From Lichenostomus cassidix (Eukaryota; Chordata; Aves; Passeriformes; Meliphagidae), in contig CM039182.1 of NCBI GenBank assembly GCA_008360975.2, positions 106,258,443-106,322,442 of the forward strand: a stretch of 64,000 nt of DNA, written 5' to 3'. The position numbers and the translations under genes were made by a program. Numbering within the stretch: position 1 is the first letter of the stretch; the number at the start of each line of letters is the position of its first letter. Of this stretch, positions 40,006-53,600 are shown piece after piece. Under the pieces are notes generated by a model that worked only from the letters and a program-made list of their open reading frames with translations, did not search any database and had not been told where the DNA came from.

Positions 40006-42007
40006 TCAAACCACTGTGTAAGCCAAATATTTTCCAGCATGGCCTCATTAACTTCCAAGCAGCACAGCAGAGGAGGTGGAAGGGAAGAAGCCAGGGCAGC
40101 TGCCTCTCCCACCGACCTCACTGCCCCAGTCTGTGTCTCATAAGATGACACTCCCTCAATTATTCTGGACACAACTTTTGATAGTCCCCTTCAGCATACC
40201 CCAACCCCTCTAGATGCTCCAACATCCTGGACAGACTCATTCTGCTTTCCAGAGCCTGCATAGGGAACTTGATTTAGTTTAGAAACTGTACCTGGGAAAT
40301 AGTTTGGTTTGGTTCTTTGCTTGGTTTTCACTTGGATTTTAAACCCAGATCACTTTTTGGATACTATTTACTGCAACCAATGCTAGGGCAGGCACAGCTG
40401 AGGTGAGGGGCAGCACATTGTGGTAATATGAAGACAGGGGTACAAATCTGATAACATTTCAATGTGAGGTAATGCTTTAATGTAAAAATTAAGTGCTTGT
40501 GGCAGGTATCAGTCAGAACACTCAAATAAAAAAGAAAATTGTCTCCATTTTTAGACACCACCCACTGACCACTAGAACCACAGAGCCACCTAGAGAGCCT
40601 CCGTTTGGCAACAGGTCTTGCAACATCAACCACTGGGTGCACATACATTTCTGGATGTGGGTCTCCCACACCAGCTTTAGTTAGAGCAATAGGAAGGGCT
40701 GAAAACTCCAAACAAAACCCTCATATTAACATGAAATAAATGTTTTGTTTCTGCACTGGGGGATTGGCAAAACACTCCTGAGTCACTGGTGGTTTCCCAA
40801 TGAAATGAGCAGGAGTGACTGGTAGGTCTGATTTTGTGTAGCTGTTAATATGTCTGTACATGCAATGTGGACATATTAACTTTTTGACAACAAACAGCCT
40901 TGGCACACCATTTTTGTTTTGTTTTAAAAGAAGTGAATAAACAACCAATCCCCACCACCAGCAGAAAAAAAAGCCACCAAATACTCAGAGTTGATCAGCT
41001 CTACTGGCTGCATGAAGCACCCCAGGCTGAGAGATGCCCCAGCCGTTGGCCAGCAGAAAGGGATGTCCAGAAGGGGTTCAAGAGGCAAAAGACAGAAGTG
41101 GTTCCCAAAGAGGGGGAGGCAGTAGGGCTTGCAGCAGGGTCTCAGGGATCTGCAGAGGTGCAGGGTTTCGGGTGATCATTCATCGTGTTGCATCAACAGC
41201 CAAATATTCTCCCTTTGAAAACGGCACAGGCAACCCAAATTGAGTTTGGAATGATGTCTGTGCCTGGAGCAGGTATATATATAAGTTGTGAACAGAATAT
41301 AAGTTTCATCTATAGTTTCTCACCAGCTGGGAGGAGACCAGGAAAGAAGTAAAATTCCATTAACCCCAGCTGGCCGTTTACAATTCTGTAATAAATGCCT
41401 GAATCAATTCAAGTTGCATGAAACCTGTAACATATAAGGAATTAAATATATTTTGTATCAGGATCAGGTACAGAACACTTTTTTTCAAAGCCATCCCTTG
41501 AACTACTCAAGCTTTCTTCCTCAAAGACTTGTTACTGCCTGCCCTGCTGCTCAAAATTTAAGCTGCGACAGCCCGTATAATACAGGCTCCTGTTCACTTG
41601 GTGGATGAGCCACATTTTATGTCTAATATGGAAGTACTCAGCATTTAGAATTAATTTTCCCTTATACTCAAGCATGTCATCTTCAAATTTATCATGGAGT
41701 TCACACACAAAACGTGTATTTGGCCAAGTCAGTCATTACTGAAATGTATAATTGTAATTGGTTTCTGCAGCATTTTCCTAGTTCTAAATTACTTATATAA
41801 TTACATATTTTAAACCTCTAGGCTTTTTGTCTCCATTTTATTAATTGTTTAGAGAAGAGCAAGATAGTATCAGAGGATGGAGCCTTCTGACAAAACCATA
41901 ATGCTGAGAGCTCTCAGCCACTGGGAGTGCTACCTGGGACCTGAAAGGCTTTGGGAATGGGCTGGAAGCATTAACAGAAAGTGCTGCCTTAGTGCTCTGC
42001 TGCTCTG

Positions 42008-42028
42008 CAGCAGCAGCAGCAGGAGCAG

Positions 42029-42060
<32 letters not shown>

Positions 42061-42067
42061 GCAGCAA
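42008..42067 (+). repeat. Interrupted CAG/CAA trinucleotide repeat
   Basis: There are 20 triplets in order: CAG x5, GAG x1, CAG x6, CAA x3, CAG x4, CAA x1. In the KCTD1 pre-mRNA it is transcribed as a CUG/UUG repeat. The long open frames around it (poly-Ser, poly-Gln or poly-Leu) are produced by the repeat itself. Confidence 0.97.
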
Positions 42068-42889
42068 AATCCCAGGAACTGCAAAGTCCCAATTCCCCCC
42101 TGACTCCCCTCCCAGGATCACTTTGCAATACACAACTGCACTTTCACGTATTAAAACACCATGGGTAGACCCCCAGCAGAGAGACTTCTGTAAACAAAAT
42201 TAAAACCTTTTTCCTTTTCAAATGGAAAAATGTAGATTCCATCTTCCTTCATGTGGCCTTCAAGGGGAAAAACTTGAGATAATAGGGGATCCAAACCTGG
42301 TGACATGGTCCTGCTCCTAATCTGCATTTGCTACACCCATGAGGAGAGGAGATTGAGCTATGCCAGGATCTGTGGAACAACCAGCACCCTCACCTTCCAG
42401 CCTCACCATGTCCTCTTGGGTTCCCAGGGGCACAGTGGGAAGCTCTCTCTCGTGCCTCACTTGTCAGCTCCTCTGTACAATACTATTTGATAACCATCCT
42501 CCCTGCCACCCCCAGCTCTGCTGGCACTCCTGCTTTGTGTCACACTGGGATAATACACACTTAAGAGACAGCAGTTTGCTGGCACAAGAAGGGACTGGTA
42601 AGTCATCATAAATAAAGTCATTATTTCACTTCATAAGAAAACCTGAAAGATGTTTTTTTTCCATCTCCTTCTTGGCAACATTGGCTGATGATTGGCAAAG
42701 ATACTTTTTTTTTTTTTAAATGACAAATACATAACAGCTGAATGGATTTTTTTGAAACAGGAAAGTGCTTTGAAGGAGGCTTGCAAAATAAGATGATAAT
42801 TATATGCAGAATTAGCCAAATATCAAGGGTAAAGGATAAGAAACTGTAGTCCATTTACAAGAAAATGTGCTTCTGAAATATTTAATTAA

Positions 42890-43075
42890 AACTAACAGGC
42901 TGGAATATTCCATATATCAGGAAAATTAATGTCCCATGGGTTGAAAGTGCGACCTCCAATGGGTAATAATTAATGTCTGTGGCTTTAAGTATCATATTCC
43001 ACTGTCAGAAATCGAATGCTTCAAGGGTTGAAAATATAACCAGTGGAAAGCCCTGCTTTCATCAGAGAATTTGGT
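42890..43075. promoter_or_regulatory. Candidate conserved non-coding element
   Basis: This is AT-rich, non-repetitive intronic sequence with TAATAATTAATG, a paired TTGAAAGTG/TTGAAAATA context and CATATTCCA elements. Its texture resembles ancient developmental enhancers. The call rests on base composition and motif density only. Confidence 0.25.
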
Positions 43076-46000
43076 TTTACTTTAAGGACACGAACCAGGT
43101 ATAGCTACAAGCACTTGTTTACTGGAGAAAAAACAACAGGGAATGGAAAAGATCATTGTTTTAATTCCATGAAATACTACAGGGATGGATCTTTCTTCCC
43201 ACACATCAGCACTCCCATAATAGCATTTCTATACCAAAAAGCTAGCACAGGAAGATGACACTGCTTGCACTGCTTGCTTGTTTCTGAAATCCTTCAGAAA
43301 CAAGTCCTGCTCGTCAAGTATAAAAATATACCCAGTCTATAGCAAAACTATATACATAGTGTGTTTATAACCTTGCTCTCTTGTAAAAATATTTATATAT
43401 ATTATTATTATACACATAAAGAGAAAAGACTTCACTTTAGTATATTCTGCCTCAGCTAAGAATGTGGGAAAGCAGCAATAATTAGGAACAAGATGGCCAG
43501 TACTAATTAAACAAGTCAACTATTGCAAAACTCTCTTAATGCCAAGAAAAATGACAGAGTTCTGCAGATTGTTTGAATGGCTTCACTGGACAGAGCTAAA
43601 ATTCTTCCTTCCTGTAATAAAAAAGGATACAGGGAACATGGAAAAGCCGCAAGCCCTGATGTTTGCAAACAGGCAGAATATTGCATCACTTTCAAACTAA
43701 GGCAGAAATAAACCTTTTTCTTCTCTGAGAAAATAGCAGTTTCTTATAATTGATTATGTTCAGTATATTATGTCTCATATTAATGTCTTTATCAGAGGAC
43801 ACTACGAACTAAAAACTAACTGAAAACCTTTTGTAATAAACTACTTTCAACAGTTCTGAGCTGTCAGATTTCCCTGCTCCCTGTGTCTTCCACAAAACAA
43901 CAAAAAGGGAGGAAAACTGGTGTGAAGTCTTGTTCTTAACCCATCAGAAGGGACTGTGCAGCAGGAGGAGCATCAGTTATGCCCTGGAATCCATAATCCC
44001 ACTCTAATGGCAAGGCAAGTAACTGCCTGGATTTCACAGAGAGCAGAAATTCAGCAGCTGGCAAGGAGCAAAATACTCATGAAAACATACCTCTCTCCCT
44101 CCAGTAATGAATCACATGGCAAAGAAAAATTTTATTTAAATATATAAATCTCACTCACCTGGTTGGAACCACTGTGGCAAAGTGATTAGGAGTGTGGTCC
44201 TTGAAAGTTAAGTACAAGTTTTATTATCACATCATTATATTTACGTGGCTAATGGGAATGCTTTTTTAACACTCTGGAGTGTGTGGAAGTAAGCTGGAAC
44301 AGGCTTTTACCTTTTTTTTTCTGCAACTTTTTAGTCCAAGCTGTCCTTATTAATTTCTTTTCATTTTCTTTTACTGAGTGCTCAAAGGCAATTTGCATAA
44401 GAGACCATTATAAATCAGATCTGTTTAATGGTATGCTCATCTCATGCCTATTTAATTTTACTTCTTCGTATGTCTAAATTATATAATTTTGCACTGTCCC
44501 CTAGCTGCTAGTACAGTTGAAGAGGTATCCATGCCAGGGAAAAATGTTATCCTACCCAAATGGAGAATGATGAGGTTTCTATTTTTTTTCCAGAGGACCC
44601 CTTTTACACTATCAACCTGCTTTTCTTTTTTTAATACCTCACATCATTTGGATCCACAGAGACCAAATACATAGCAACCTTTATAACTCTGCATAACAAC
44701 AGTTGGCTCATAAACACAACAGAATACATTTGCAATTTTCAGGAACATATATTACGAAAACCACATTTTAACCAAATACCCTGTTGTAATCTCTTGCTCT
44801 CAGTGCTATTATAATTTGTTCTTATCTTTTTCTTCTCACATTTAATTTAAGGTTTCATGTCCATGAGTCTCAGGAATTCCTTGGCACATACAGTTCCTAC
44901 ATTATGAGAAGATGCATGAATACAATGATTATAAAGCAAAGGTAACAGGGGAAAAATGTCTTAAAACCTAAAATCTCATTGAGCCTTCTATAGAAAAAGT
45001 ATTTATATAGGAGCCAAAATGACAGAGAAGAAGAATGCACAGGAGAAGGTATTAAAACACCAATTCCTACGAGATTTAAAAAAAAAAAAGTTACATGGCA
45101 TTTTAAAGAACAGATAAATGCCAAATACTGAGTAAAAGGATGTCAAACCTTTGTGGAAATATTTGCTAAAGATTAAGGAACTGAATCTTTTACATGGAGA
45201 AGACTTCGAACATCTTAAGATTGTTACTTCAGCATGACAATGAAAGAAAAGGTGGGGCAAGCTCAGAGGGCTCATAAAGCATTTAGGAGGAAGTGAGATA
45301 GACAAAAAGTGGTGAATAATCCTAAAGGCAGAGCAAAGCATGTGAGGAGCAGATGGGAAGGATCTGAAATGATGAGTGACATGGTATCATCAGGGAATGC
45401 ATCAGAGACAAAAAAAAAAAAAAAGAAAAAAGAGAGAAACACGGGATTTGCTACAACCTGCCTGATCAGAGGCAGCATCAGGAGCAGAGATGAAAGCAAA
45501 TCAGACATATTACAAAATGAACTAATAGTCATTGGATCTAATCCAGATGGACAAACTGACACATTAACTGGAAAAGTATAAATTGCACAACATCATGTAG
45601 TCATGTTGCAGGAATGCTACTGACACGAGAGCAAACTACGTCTTTCTACGCCACAGATGAGCGTGGAGAATGCGAGACAGGTATCTGAATGACAGCGGAA
45701 CAAATGGGGATATGTGGGTCACAGGGAACACAGGGGTGAATTAAAAAATGGATGGCCAAGGTTCCAGAAGTCAGTGGAAGCACTCCAATCTTTGTTTGCT
45801 TCAAAAGGAAGTTTTTCCAAGAAAAATGAAACCCTGTATTTTCCCTGCTAAACAGTGACCTAGCTTCTTAGGAGATTTACACCAGAACTAATGATTACAC
45901 CATGACATAGAGCTAATACAGCAACTCCCCTAGTGTACAGAACATACTGGTTGACAGTCAGTCACCCTGGTGGGTACAGGATGCCCAAATGTTCAACAGA

Positions 46001-46604
46001 AGCCAGTCAAAAAATGTAGGCTCTGTCACAGCCTTCTCCCAGGATGTTCAAATCCTCATTCCAAAACTCAGGACCATCATCTACACAGACACAACTGGCA
46101 CTTGTAGAAATGCTGACATTTTAGAATAGAAAGGAATAAATAGTTGGGATGGGATGTTGAGAGCTGGTGACTCATGGCCAGAAAACTGTATATGCAGGTA
46201 GATGGAAACCATCTCCCACAGCACACGATGGCAACAAGGGTGAGGCCAGCAGAGCACTACCCCAGACCAGGGAGTTTCTGTTTACCATATTCCTTCTCTC
46301 TGCTCTGGTGTACCAGAGAGATGCAGACTGATAAGCGGAACAGGCTGAAACCCTAATCTGCATTTTTTCACACAAGGCTGGGCAGGTAAGTGTTTTAAAA
46401 GCAATTTCAATACCGTGTCAGCCAAACCTCCTGAATCTCTAGATTGCATTACAGGCTTCAGATGTGGCTGAGAGGGGTCTATCCTCTGCTCACCAGCTGT
46501 TCTCCCACTCCAAACCAGGATATTTATTCCCACAAAGATATTTCAGAAAGTGAGGTTCCCCCATCTGACAGACACTGAAGTTGCTGACACTTCCCAAGAT
46601 GTGT

Positions 46605-46678
46605 ATGGGGCATTCACTTAAGAGCTGGACTCAATGATCCTTGTAGATCCTTTCCAACTCAGAATATTCTGTGACTGA
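46605..46678 (+). mobile_element. CR1 LINE 3' tail
   Basis: CATTCACTTAAGAGCTGGAC, then TCAATGATCCTTGTAGATCC, TTTCCAACTCAGAATATTCT and GTGACTG form a very short CR1 3' end in plus orientation. It is the same subtype as the antisense copy at 4697-4825, sharing the CATTCACTTAAGA and CCAACTCAG/ATATTCTGTG blocks. Confidence 0.82.
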
Positions 46679-47269
46679 ATATGTCCTTGACCCTCATAAT
46701 TTTGCTCATCTTCAGATACCAAACGTCCTCTCAAGCCAACATACAGACATGTTTCCAGAAAACTTACACCTTACAATCCCAAAATAGGTTGCTCCTTCAG
46801 TCAAACCACTGTCTACAGACCAGTGCCACAGCCCCACTCTTCCTCAAGGACTTTGAGGCACCTCTGGGACCAGCCAGTGCCCTGACTGACCCACCCCACC
46901 TGCCAAATCACAGAGACTCAGAGCAGGGGAGGAGGCTGCAGGTACCTGCCATCATCCCTCTCATCACAGGGGGCAATTAGCTCCAGATTATTTGTGAGGG
47001 CATTAGGCAATAAGGGACTACACACATGGCCTTCCCTACACACCCACTGGTCCACAGCCACAACTTGACCACCGGTATTTTAGTCTTTAAAACGCCATCT
47101 CTACTCTTCTTTCTTTCAGGCCTGTGCACGCACTGGAAATACTGAAGTACAGTCTACAAGCCTTTAAGCCCCACATCTCCTACAATGTTTGGTATCTTGC
47201 AAATAAGTCCTTAAAAACTTTCTAGTTTTCCAGAGCATATCAAAACCACTTTTCCTAAAATCACTTAAA

Positions 47270-47640
47270 CCAATGAAATGTAAAATCAATTATTCATGCA
47301 AATACTTTTGCCATCTCTGTTTTTTGTAACCAAGTTTTCTTGGCAATGATAACATTTCACAGAAAAATTAACAAATACTCTCTTTGCTTGCCAAGATAAT
47401 TTTACTAAGCTTGAATCCGATTTCATTGAGGTATGTTATTTGTTTTATCTTGAGGGAAGCTGCCTATTAAGTTAGTAGCAACCGTGTCCTTTTGCTTATG
47501 ATATGGTTATTACTGAGCTATCAGGAGTACCTTTAAGTTATTAGGGTGCAATGGCAAATTAAGTACTTTGCGTCATAATTAGCTAATAACTTTTGAATTA
47601 TAATTTAATCATGTTTAAGATGGTCAGGTTGGCTGTGAGT
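47270..47640. promoter_or_regulatory. Candidate conserved non-coding element
   Basis: This is AT-rich single-copy sequence containing an octamer site (ATGCAAAT within TTATTCATGCAAATAC) and TAATTAGCTAATAAC. Other homeobox-core motifs follow, ending in ATTATAATTTAATCATG. No repeat or coding signal is present. Such motif-dense stretches are typical of developmental enhancers, but I cannot test conservation. Confidence 0.3.
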
Positions 47641-50600
47641 ACAGATAATGGAGGATAGGAGCAGAACAGGAGTGTTTATCATTCAATACCAAAAGCCAGA
47701 AAGTAGGTAAACCGGTGGATGCACAACATCCCAAAGGCCATGATAATCTATATATTCAGAACACTGAACTCCTTCTCAGGCAGCAATGTAAAAAAGTGGA
47801 ACTTGTGTCTTAGGATTGCATTTAAGTAAAAGGCAAAAATATATTACTTTCAACTCAATCTCCTTTGAGCCTGTCAACTTTTTTTTTTTTTAAATAAAAA
47901 GATTGTTAACAATACCCATCTTCAAATCCCTGTTGATAAACCTGTTCATGCAGATTCTACAAAGACAGGACACCATTAAAGCAGCTTGGAAAAAGCTACC
48001 AGAGCCATTTCTCATTCAAAACTCATGATGTTCAAAAAAACCCAAACAACCAACAAAAAACCCTTCTCAGAATGGGGGAAATCCTTTGATGTATTCCTTT
48101 GTACATCAAGCTTGCCCCTCAGCTTTCATGAATTTCATTCAAACCACTATTAGCTCTCAGTATTTCCTCTGTATCCTTGAGAAGACTCAGCATCAACATT
48201 GCACATACGAATCACTGGAAATTCAGAAACACTCAGATTCCCCATGAAATGCCTTACAAAAATAGCGGCAAAACAAGTTCTGGATCCAAACCCAACAGAG
48301 ACCCCACTTCAGCACATGTATGTTTTGTAGATGGTCTAAGGTGTCACTAATTCTGCCCCTTTCCAGGATGTTACTTTGAGAACCAGGCACCACACTTCAT
48401 ATGCCTGGAACCTCTTTCCCTATAAATGACAAACATGGCAATGAAACCATAATGAATTAAGCTTTCCAAGATCTTCACGACTTTAGCTACTTAGCCAGAA
48501 ATCACGTCTATGTTGTTTTGTTAAATGCTGCCTTCTCTAAGAGAAAGGACAACACGTTTCTATAGATAGGACAAGAACACACTTGCCTTTCCCTTTGCAG
48601 GAGTTGCACAAGTTCCTCCTGCATTGCAGCCCATAAAGGCAGAAGACTGCACAATTAACCTCTGTGTGCTCAGTGGGGGATTCTACAGGGACTGCTTCCC
48701 AAGAGAAAGAGACCATTTTCACATTAAAGCCAAAGTAAAAGCTTCCCATTAATGAATAAAATTCAGAGAGAGAAAGTGCTTCTAAAACTTTTAGATGTTA
48801 ACTACGCCTGTGCCTTTGTCCCCAGAAAACACCACCTTCCAGAGCCCAGAAGGAAGGATTCCCAAATATCCTCTATCTTCTGTTTTCAGTAAATACCCAT
48901 GAAAGTCACACACAAACTTGGTAACATCTTTCTTAAGTGCAGTTCATGCAGAGGACAACAATTTGCTGCTGCTAGCTTGTGCAGCAGAAGTCTGTACAAC
49001 AGATTACCAGGTCTCAACTCTTGCTGCTGAACTTGGGCTTGGACTGTCAGAAGACAGATTTGCCAGAAAAGGTGGAAAGGATATTCAACCTGCTTTTTAA
49101 AAACCCTACACAAATAGCCAAAGGAGAAAAAGACACATACAAAGAACACTATTAAGGTAGTCAAAACAAGCTTCACAAGTTAAGATATGTCAGATATTAG
49201 AGACGCTCCTGCAACTTGCATTTGCAAACCTCCCTCTGTGTGAAAGATTTTAGACTATGTCTTTAATGATCTACTATTTTCTCACAGCATCCTAAACTTG
49301 GCACATAAACCAGGGAAAAGCCAGGGTTGTACAGCATAGCAGACTGTTGCTCACAGGACACCTGCTTCATCTGCTGGAATAGGAGGTCTAACAGATGAAG
49401 AAGGGACTGCAGGAAGGGAACACAGGAAAGGTACATGAGGGCTGACCTAGAGAAATGAGCTCTGTCGAAGTGTGTGCCAGATTTCCTGTGTGATGCTACC
49501 ACTAAACACACGTGCCTCAATTTTTCAGCTCCTTTGAGTGAAGCAAGAAGGTACCAGACTAAGGAACATTGTAAAGAAAGCATGCAAGAATGACTCTTCA
49601 GAACGAGACTCAAATAACACGCAGAAAATACAGCCCAAGGGACACATACTGAAATGAGGAGGCACAGGAGATGCTGACATGTTTAGTAAATAAGCAACAC
49701 ATCTCTCTGCACAGTGGCAGGCAAATGTATTTGAGATGGTATCATTACATTATATCTCATGAAAACTACAAAGGTCACCTTTGCTGCCCAAATAATCTTC
49801 TTTTCCTATAAAGCTTACTTTAATTGCAATGAGAGAAGCTGCAAGGCCAGCTACCCAACAGCACATTTATTATACTTCTCTCAAATATTTCTATTTTCCT
49901 TTAGTTTTCACTCAGCCCACCTGCTCAGAGATTTGTCTGCCTAGATTGAAAATGGTACTTTCAGACGAACATCCTAGATTACAAATCCAAGAAAGGCAAT
50001 CCAGATAGCATGAGAGTGCACACAACAGAGGCAAGGAAGAAATGGGTGTTATGAGCACAGAACTTAGTATGAGGAACACAGGACCGTATGCTGCTCTTTG
50101 TTTGATTAGCTCTAACTCAGTACAATACAATTACATTGCTGTGATTCCACACACACAAGTGTCTACATAGAGAGACGTGTTTATACCCGTATAACTCATT
50201 CCCATACATTTACATGTTTAATCGCTTCCATGCTAGAGGTTGAAATGATTTAAGCACTTCAGTAACTAGAAAAATCACACCATTAACCAAATCAGTTCAT
50301 ACAAAACCTGTGTGCTAATCAGTTAAGAGGACAGGAAAGTCCACCTAAAACATCTTAGACAGTGGCTCTGAGCAATAAATAATACTTATTGCACAGGTTA
50401 GAAATGCCAAAGCCACACCTGAACATTTTGCTGGTGGTGGGGTGATAAAAAAACACACAGATAACATTATTTCCATTGACAAACTTTACATATACAAAAC
50501 AGTGGCTTTATTGTTTATTAAATTAGATGCTGCCATGGTGTAATCATCCCTGCAGCCATACCAAACCCAACAGCAGGTCAGATGCAATCCTGTGGAGGAG

Positions 50601-53600
50601 GTAGAGAGAGGAGGAAAGGAAGAGAACTGAGATGCAACACAGAAGCAATACAGCCCCATAAACTAGTGGCGCAAGGAATAATTAATCCATGGATGTGAAA
50701 ACAGACGCCATAACTGTAGAGACCAAAATCTGCAAAAATACCACACGACAAAAGTAAATGTTACAGCACAGTTGCTTTAATAAGCTACATCCAGGATGTG
50801 ATTCAGTTGCCTGTTGTCACTTGAGATACTCTAGGGCATCCCAAAGGGCTGGGGGATGGCACAGGGACACTACTGCAGGTTTGTGCCCTGTTGGAGAAGT
50901 CACAGAGTCCAGGGAGAAACTGTGCCCAGGCATTAGCTGCCCATGTCAAGGTGAGCATATCTCACTCACAAAAATGACCAGAAACTAAGTGTACCAAATC
51001 AATCTATTAAAAAAAAAAATCTAACACTAGTCTTCCTAGATCCTCATTTCAATTAAAAAAAAATCAGGGTGTATTAAATAAAAAATTACGAATTGATATG
51101 ACATTAAATTCAGAGTAAGAGTTTGTAATGCTTCCAAATTGTGAAGGAATTTGCAACATTTTTAATTTAAGAGCTCTTTTACCCTGCAACTCAGGTTACC
51201 CTCATGCAGAGGAGCTGACTGTTCTTAGCTTCTTCCTGAGCTACAGCTTCACTACAGGAAATACAGAAGAGTGGCATCCAATGTCATATTACATTGCAAG
51301 CTGTGTTAGGAGCCCCACTTCCTAAATGCAGGCAGTCAGCCTCCAAGTTTTTAGCAGGGTGTTGAAGTGGGCTGACTCTAGGAACAAGCCAGTGGACAGA
51401 CAGAGCCTGCCATGGAGGGCAGCCCACCCACACGGGGCTGGATCTCGTTCCATACACACCTTGTGCACCACTGCACCCATGATCGTGGCACCACAAAGAT
51501 TGTGACTGCTCTGTCACATAGCAACTAATAAATCCTGAATGCAGGCAAACAGGTGGGAAATTATATGTGGAGAAACACTCAAACAAGCATAACTCCATCA
51601 ATCTGAAGGATTTACAATGGAGAGGATGTATGTCTTACATCTGTTGTGATCTTCCTGGTGGAAACCAGCACAACACAACAGTCACAGTCTTCCTGTGGTG
51701 ATCCCAGGCTGAAAATAAACAAGAACATGCCTACCAAGCTGAGCACTGCTTCTGAACTAGTAGAAATATGCTGCTGATGAAGCAGACTACTGCTTGAGTT
51801 TGTAGGCTTTCATTATTCCATTCACTTAACTGTGAAGCTTTTCTCTTAAAAGAGCAAAATATAACTTCACTTGGATTAATAGAAAAGAAAAAAGCACCAT
51901 TTCCTAAGGGTCTCTCCATACTGCATCTGCCCTTTTCCCCAGACACTGGTAACACCACATGACCCTATATCAATAGATTAAGTTGCAGCTTGCACTAATA
52001 CTGAAAAAAAAACTGGCAAGAACCAACACAGGGATGTATGCCAGAAGACAAGGACTCCCTTAACAACAAGAAGAAAAAAAAAAAGCTAACAATGTATTGA
52101 AAAAACCACTGAATTTCAAACCTACCACTTTTTAGAACAATGCAAGTTCCAATATAAGCATTTTTCGGGACAGAAAACTTTCAAAAAATTCTCCTCCTCT
52201 CTGTCGAAAATAAAACACATTACAACCACCTTGCATTATTCCCTCCACTTGTGTACTTAGTTAATAGCAATGCTTTTTGCTCTTTAAGTGAATGTAATAA
52301 AATTTTAATTTATCAGAAATCCAGGTGTCTTGGTAGATTTCTGATTTTTTTTTCTTTCATCACCCCAAGGCACAGATATAAATTGTTTCCTGCTATCTTT
52401 ACAGGAGATCTATGGAACCACGTTATCGAAAGGTGCAGAAGACTGAAAATAGTTTAGTGTAATCAGGAGCTGCACTGTTTCATCAAAGCCCCATCTCTCC
52501 AGAAGCCACCGGTGTTGCACCAAACAGTTTGGGGCTATCGTTTGGTTTTGATTATTTTCCATTACCTTCCTAAAAACCCTCTTCTTTTAGAGGCAGGCAG
52601 AAGCCAATAAGCACCATGAAAGGAAGAAGTTCGGAAAAAGATGATGTTTAAAACAACCAACTCTGACTAGGAAGTCAGGCCATCAAATTACATATTGCTA
52701 ACCACCTTATGCACAAAAGTCTGTACTTATTTGTATTAACCTCACAGTCCTGTGATGGAAACCTCTGGTGCAGTCCTTGGCCCTTCACTTTTGCACAGCT
52801 TTTCTTCCCTTACTGCATACCACGAGACGACTACCCAAAAATAATGACAGGAGGTGAAATGGACCTGAGCTGCCCAGCTGTCCAGCAGAAGGCAGAACCT
52901 GCCGCTGAGCACCAGCATGAAGGGTTTTAACACGAGGGAAAAGGCAGCTGAAGTCAGACTGGGGTCTGTTATATTAGCACTGATACTGCAGCAGTGCAGT
53001 CAACAAAAGCAGCAAGACAACAGGTCTCATCTGCTTGCAGCTGCCCCTCAGATCAGATGCTTGCCCCAAGCCCTACTGCTCACCCTACTCCATCCCTGCA
53101 TCCTGCAGCCCACCCAGAGCTCCAGCCACAGTGGGTACAGGCACATAAGTCATCTTTGCTGCCTCTAATTGCCACCAACCACCATCTATGTGCTTTGATG
53201 TTAAAAGACCTCCAGCAGAGATCTGCCCCAGGGATTTACACTGCTATAAAGAGAGAGTCTGCGATATTCACACTGGTAACACAATGGCAGCAACAGCTTT
53301 GCAGGGATCCCTGAGAAGTGTTTACCAAGAACTGAACCTCACAACAGATGACAAAAGGAAGGGGTATTTCTCCACTGTGCTTCAAGAGTTGGTTGGTCTT
53401 TGAGGAAAATCCTCGGCCAAACAAATACTGAGGGGCACAGAAATAGCCAGCATTTGACTGCGGACAGCAGCTCAGGCTACTTCACAGGATCAAAGTCAGG
53501 CGAGGCATGTCTGCTCTTCAGAGTCTGTGAACTTATGGCAAATTAAATTCCACATCTAATTTTGGAAGCACATCACTGGCTTATTATTTATCATAACTAG

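Noticed and set aside
41841..42133. Frames with poly-Leu, poly-Ala, poly-Ser or poly-Gln tracts
   Set aside because: The homopolymers are only translations of the CAG/CAA repeat in different frames; there is no other coding evidence.
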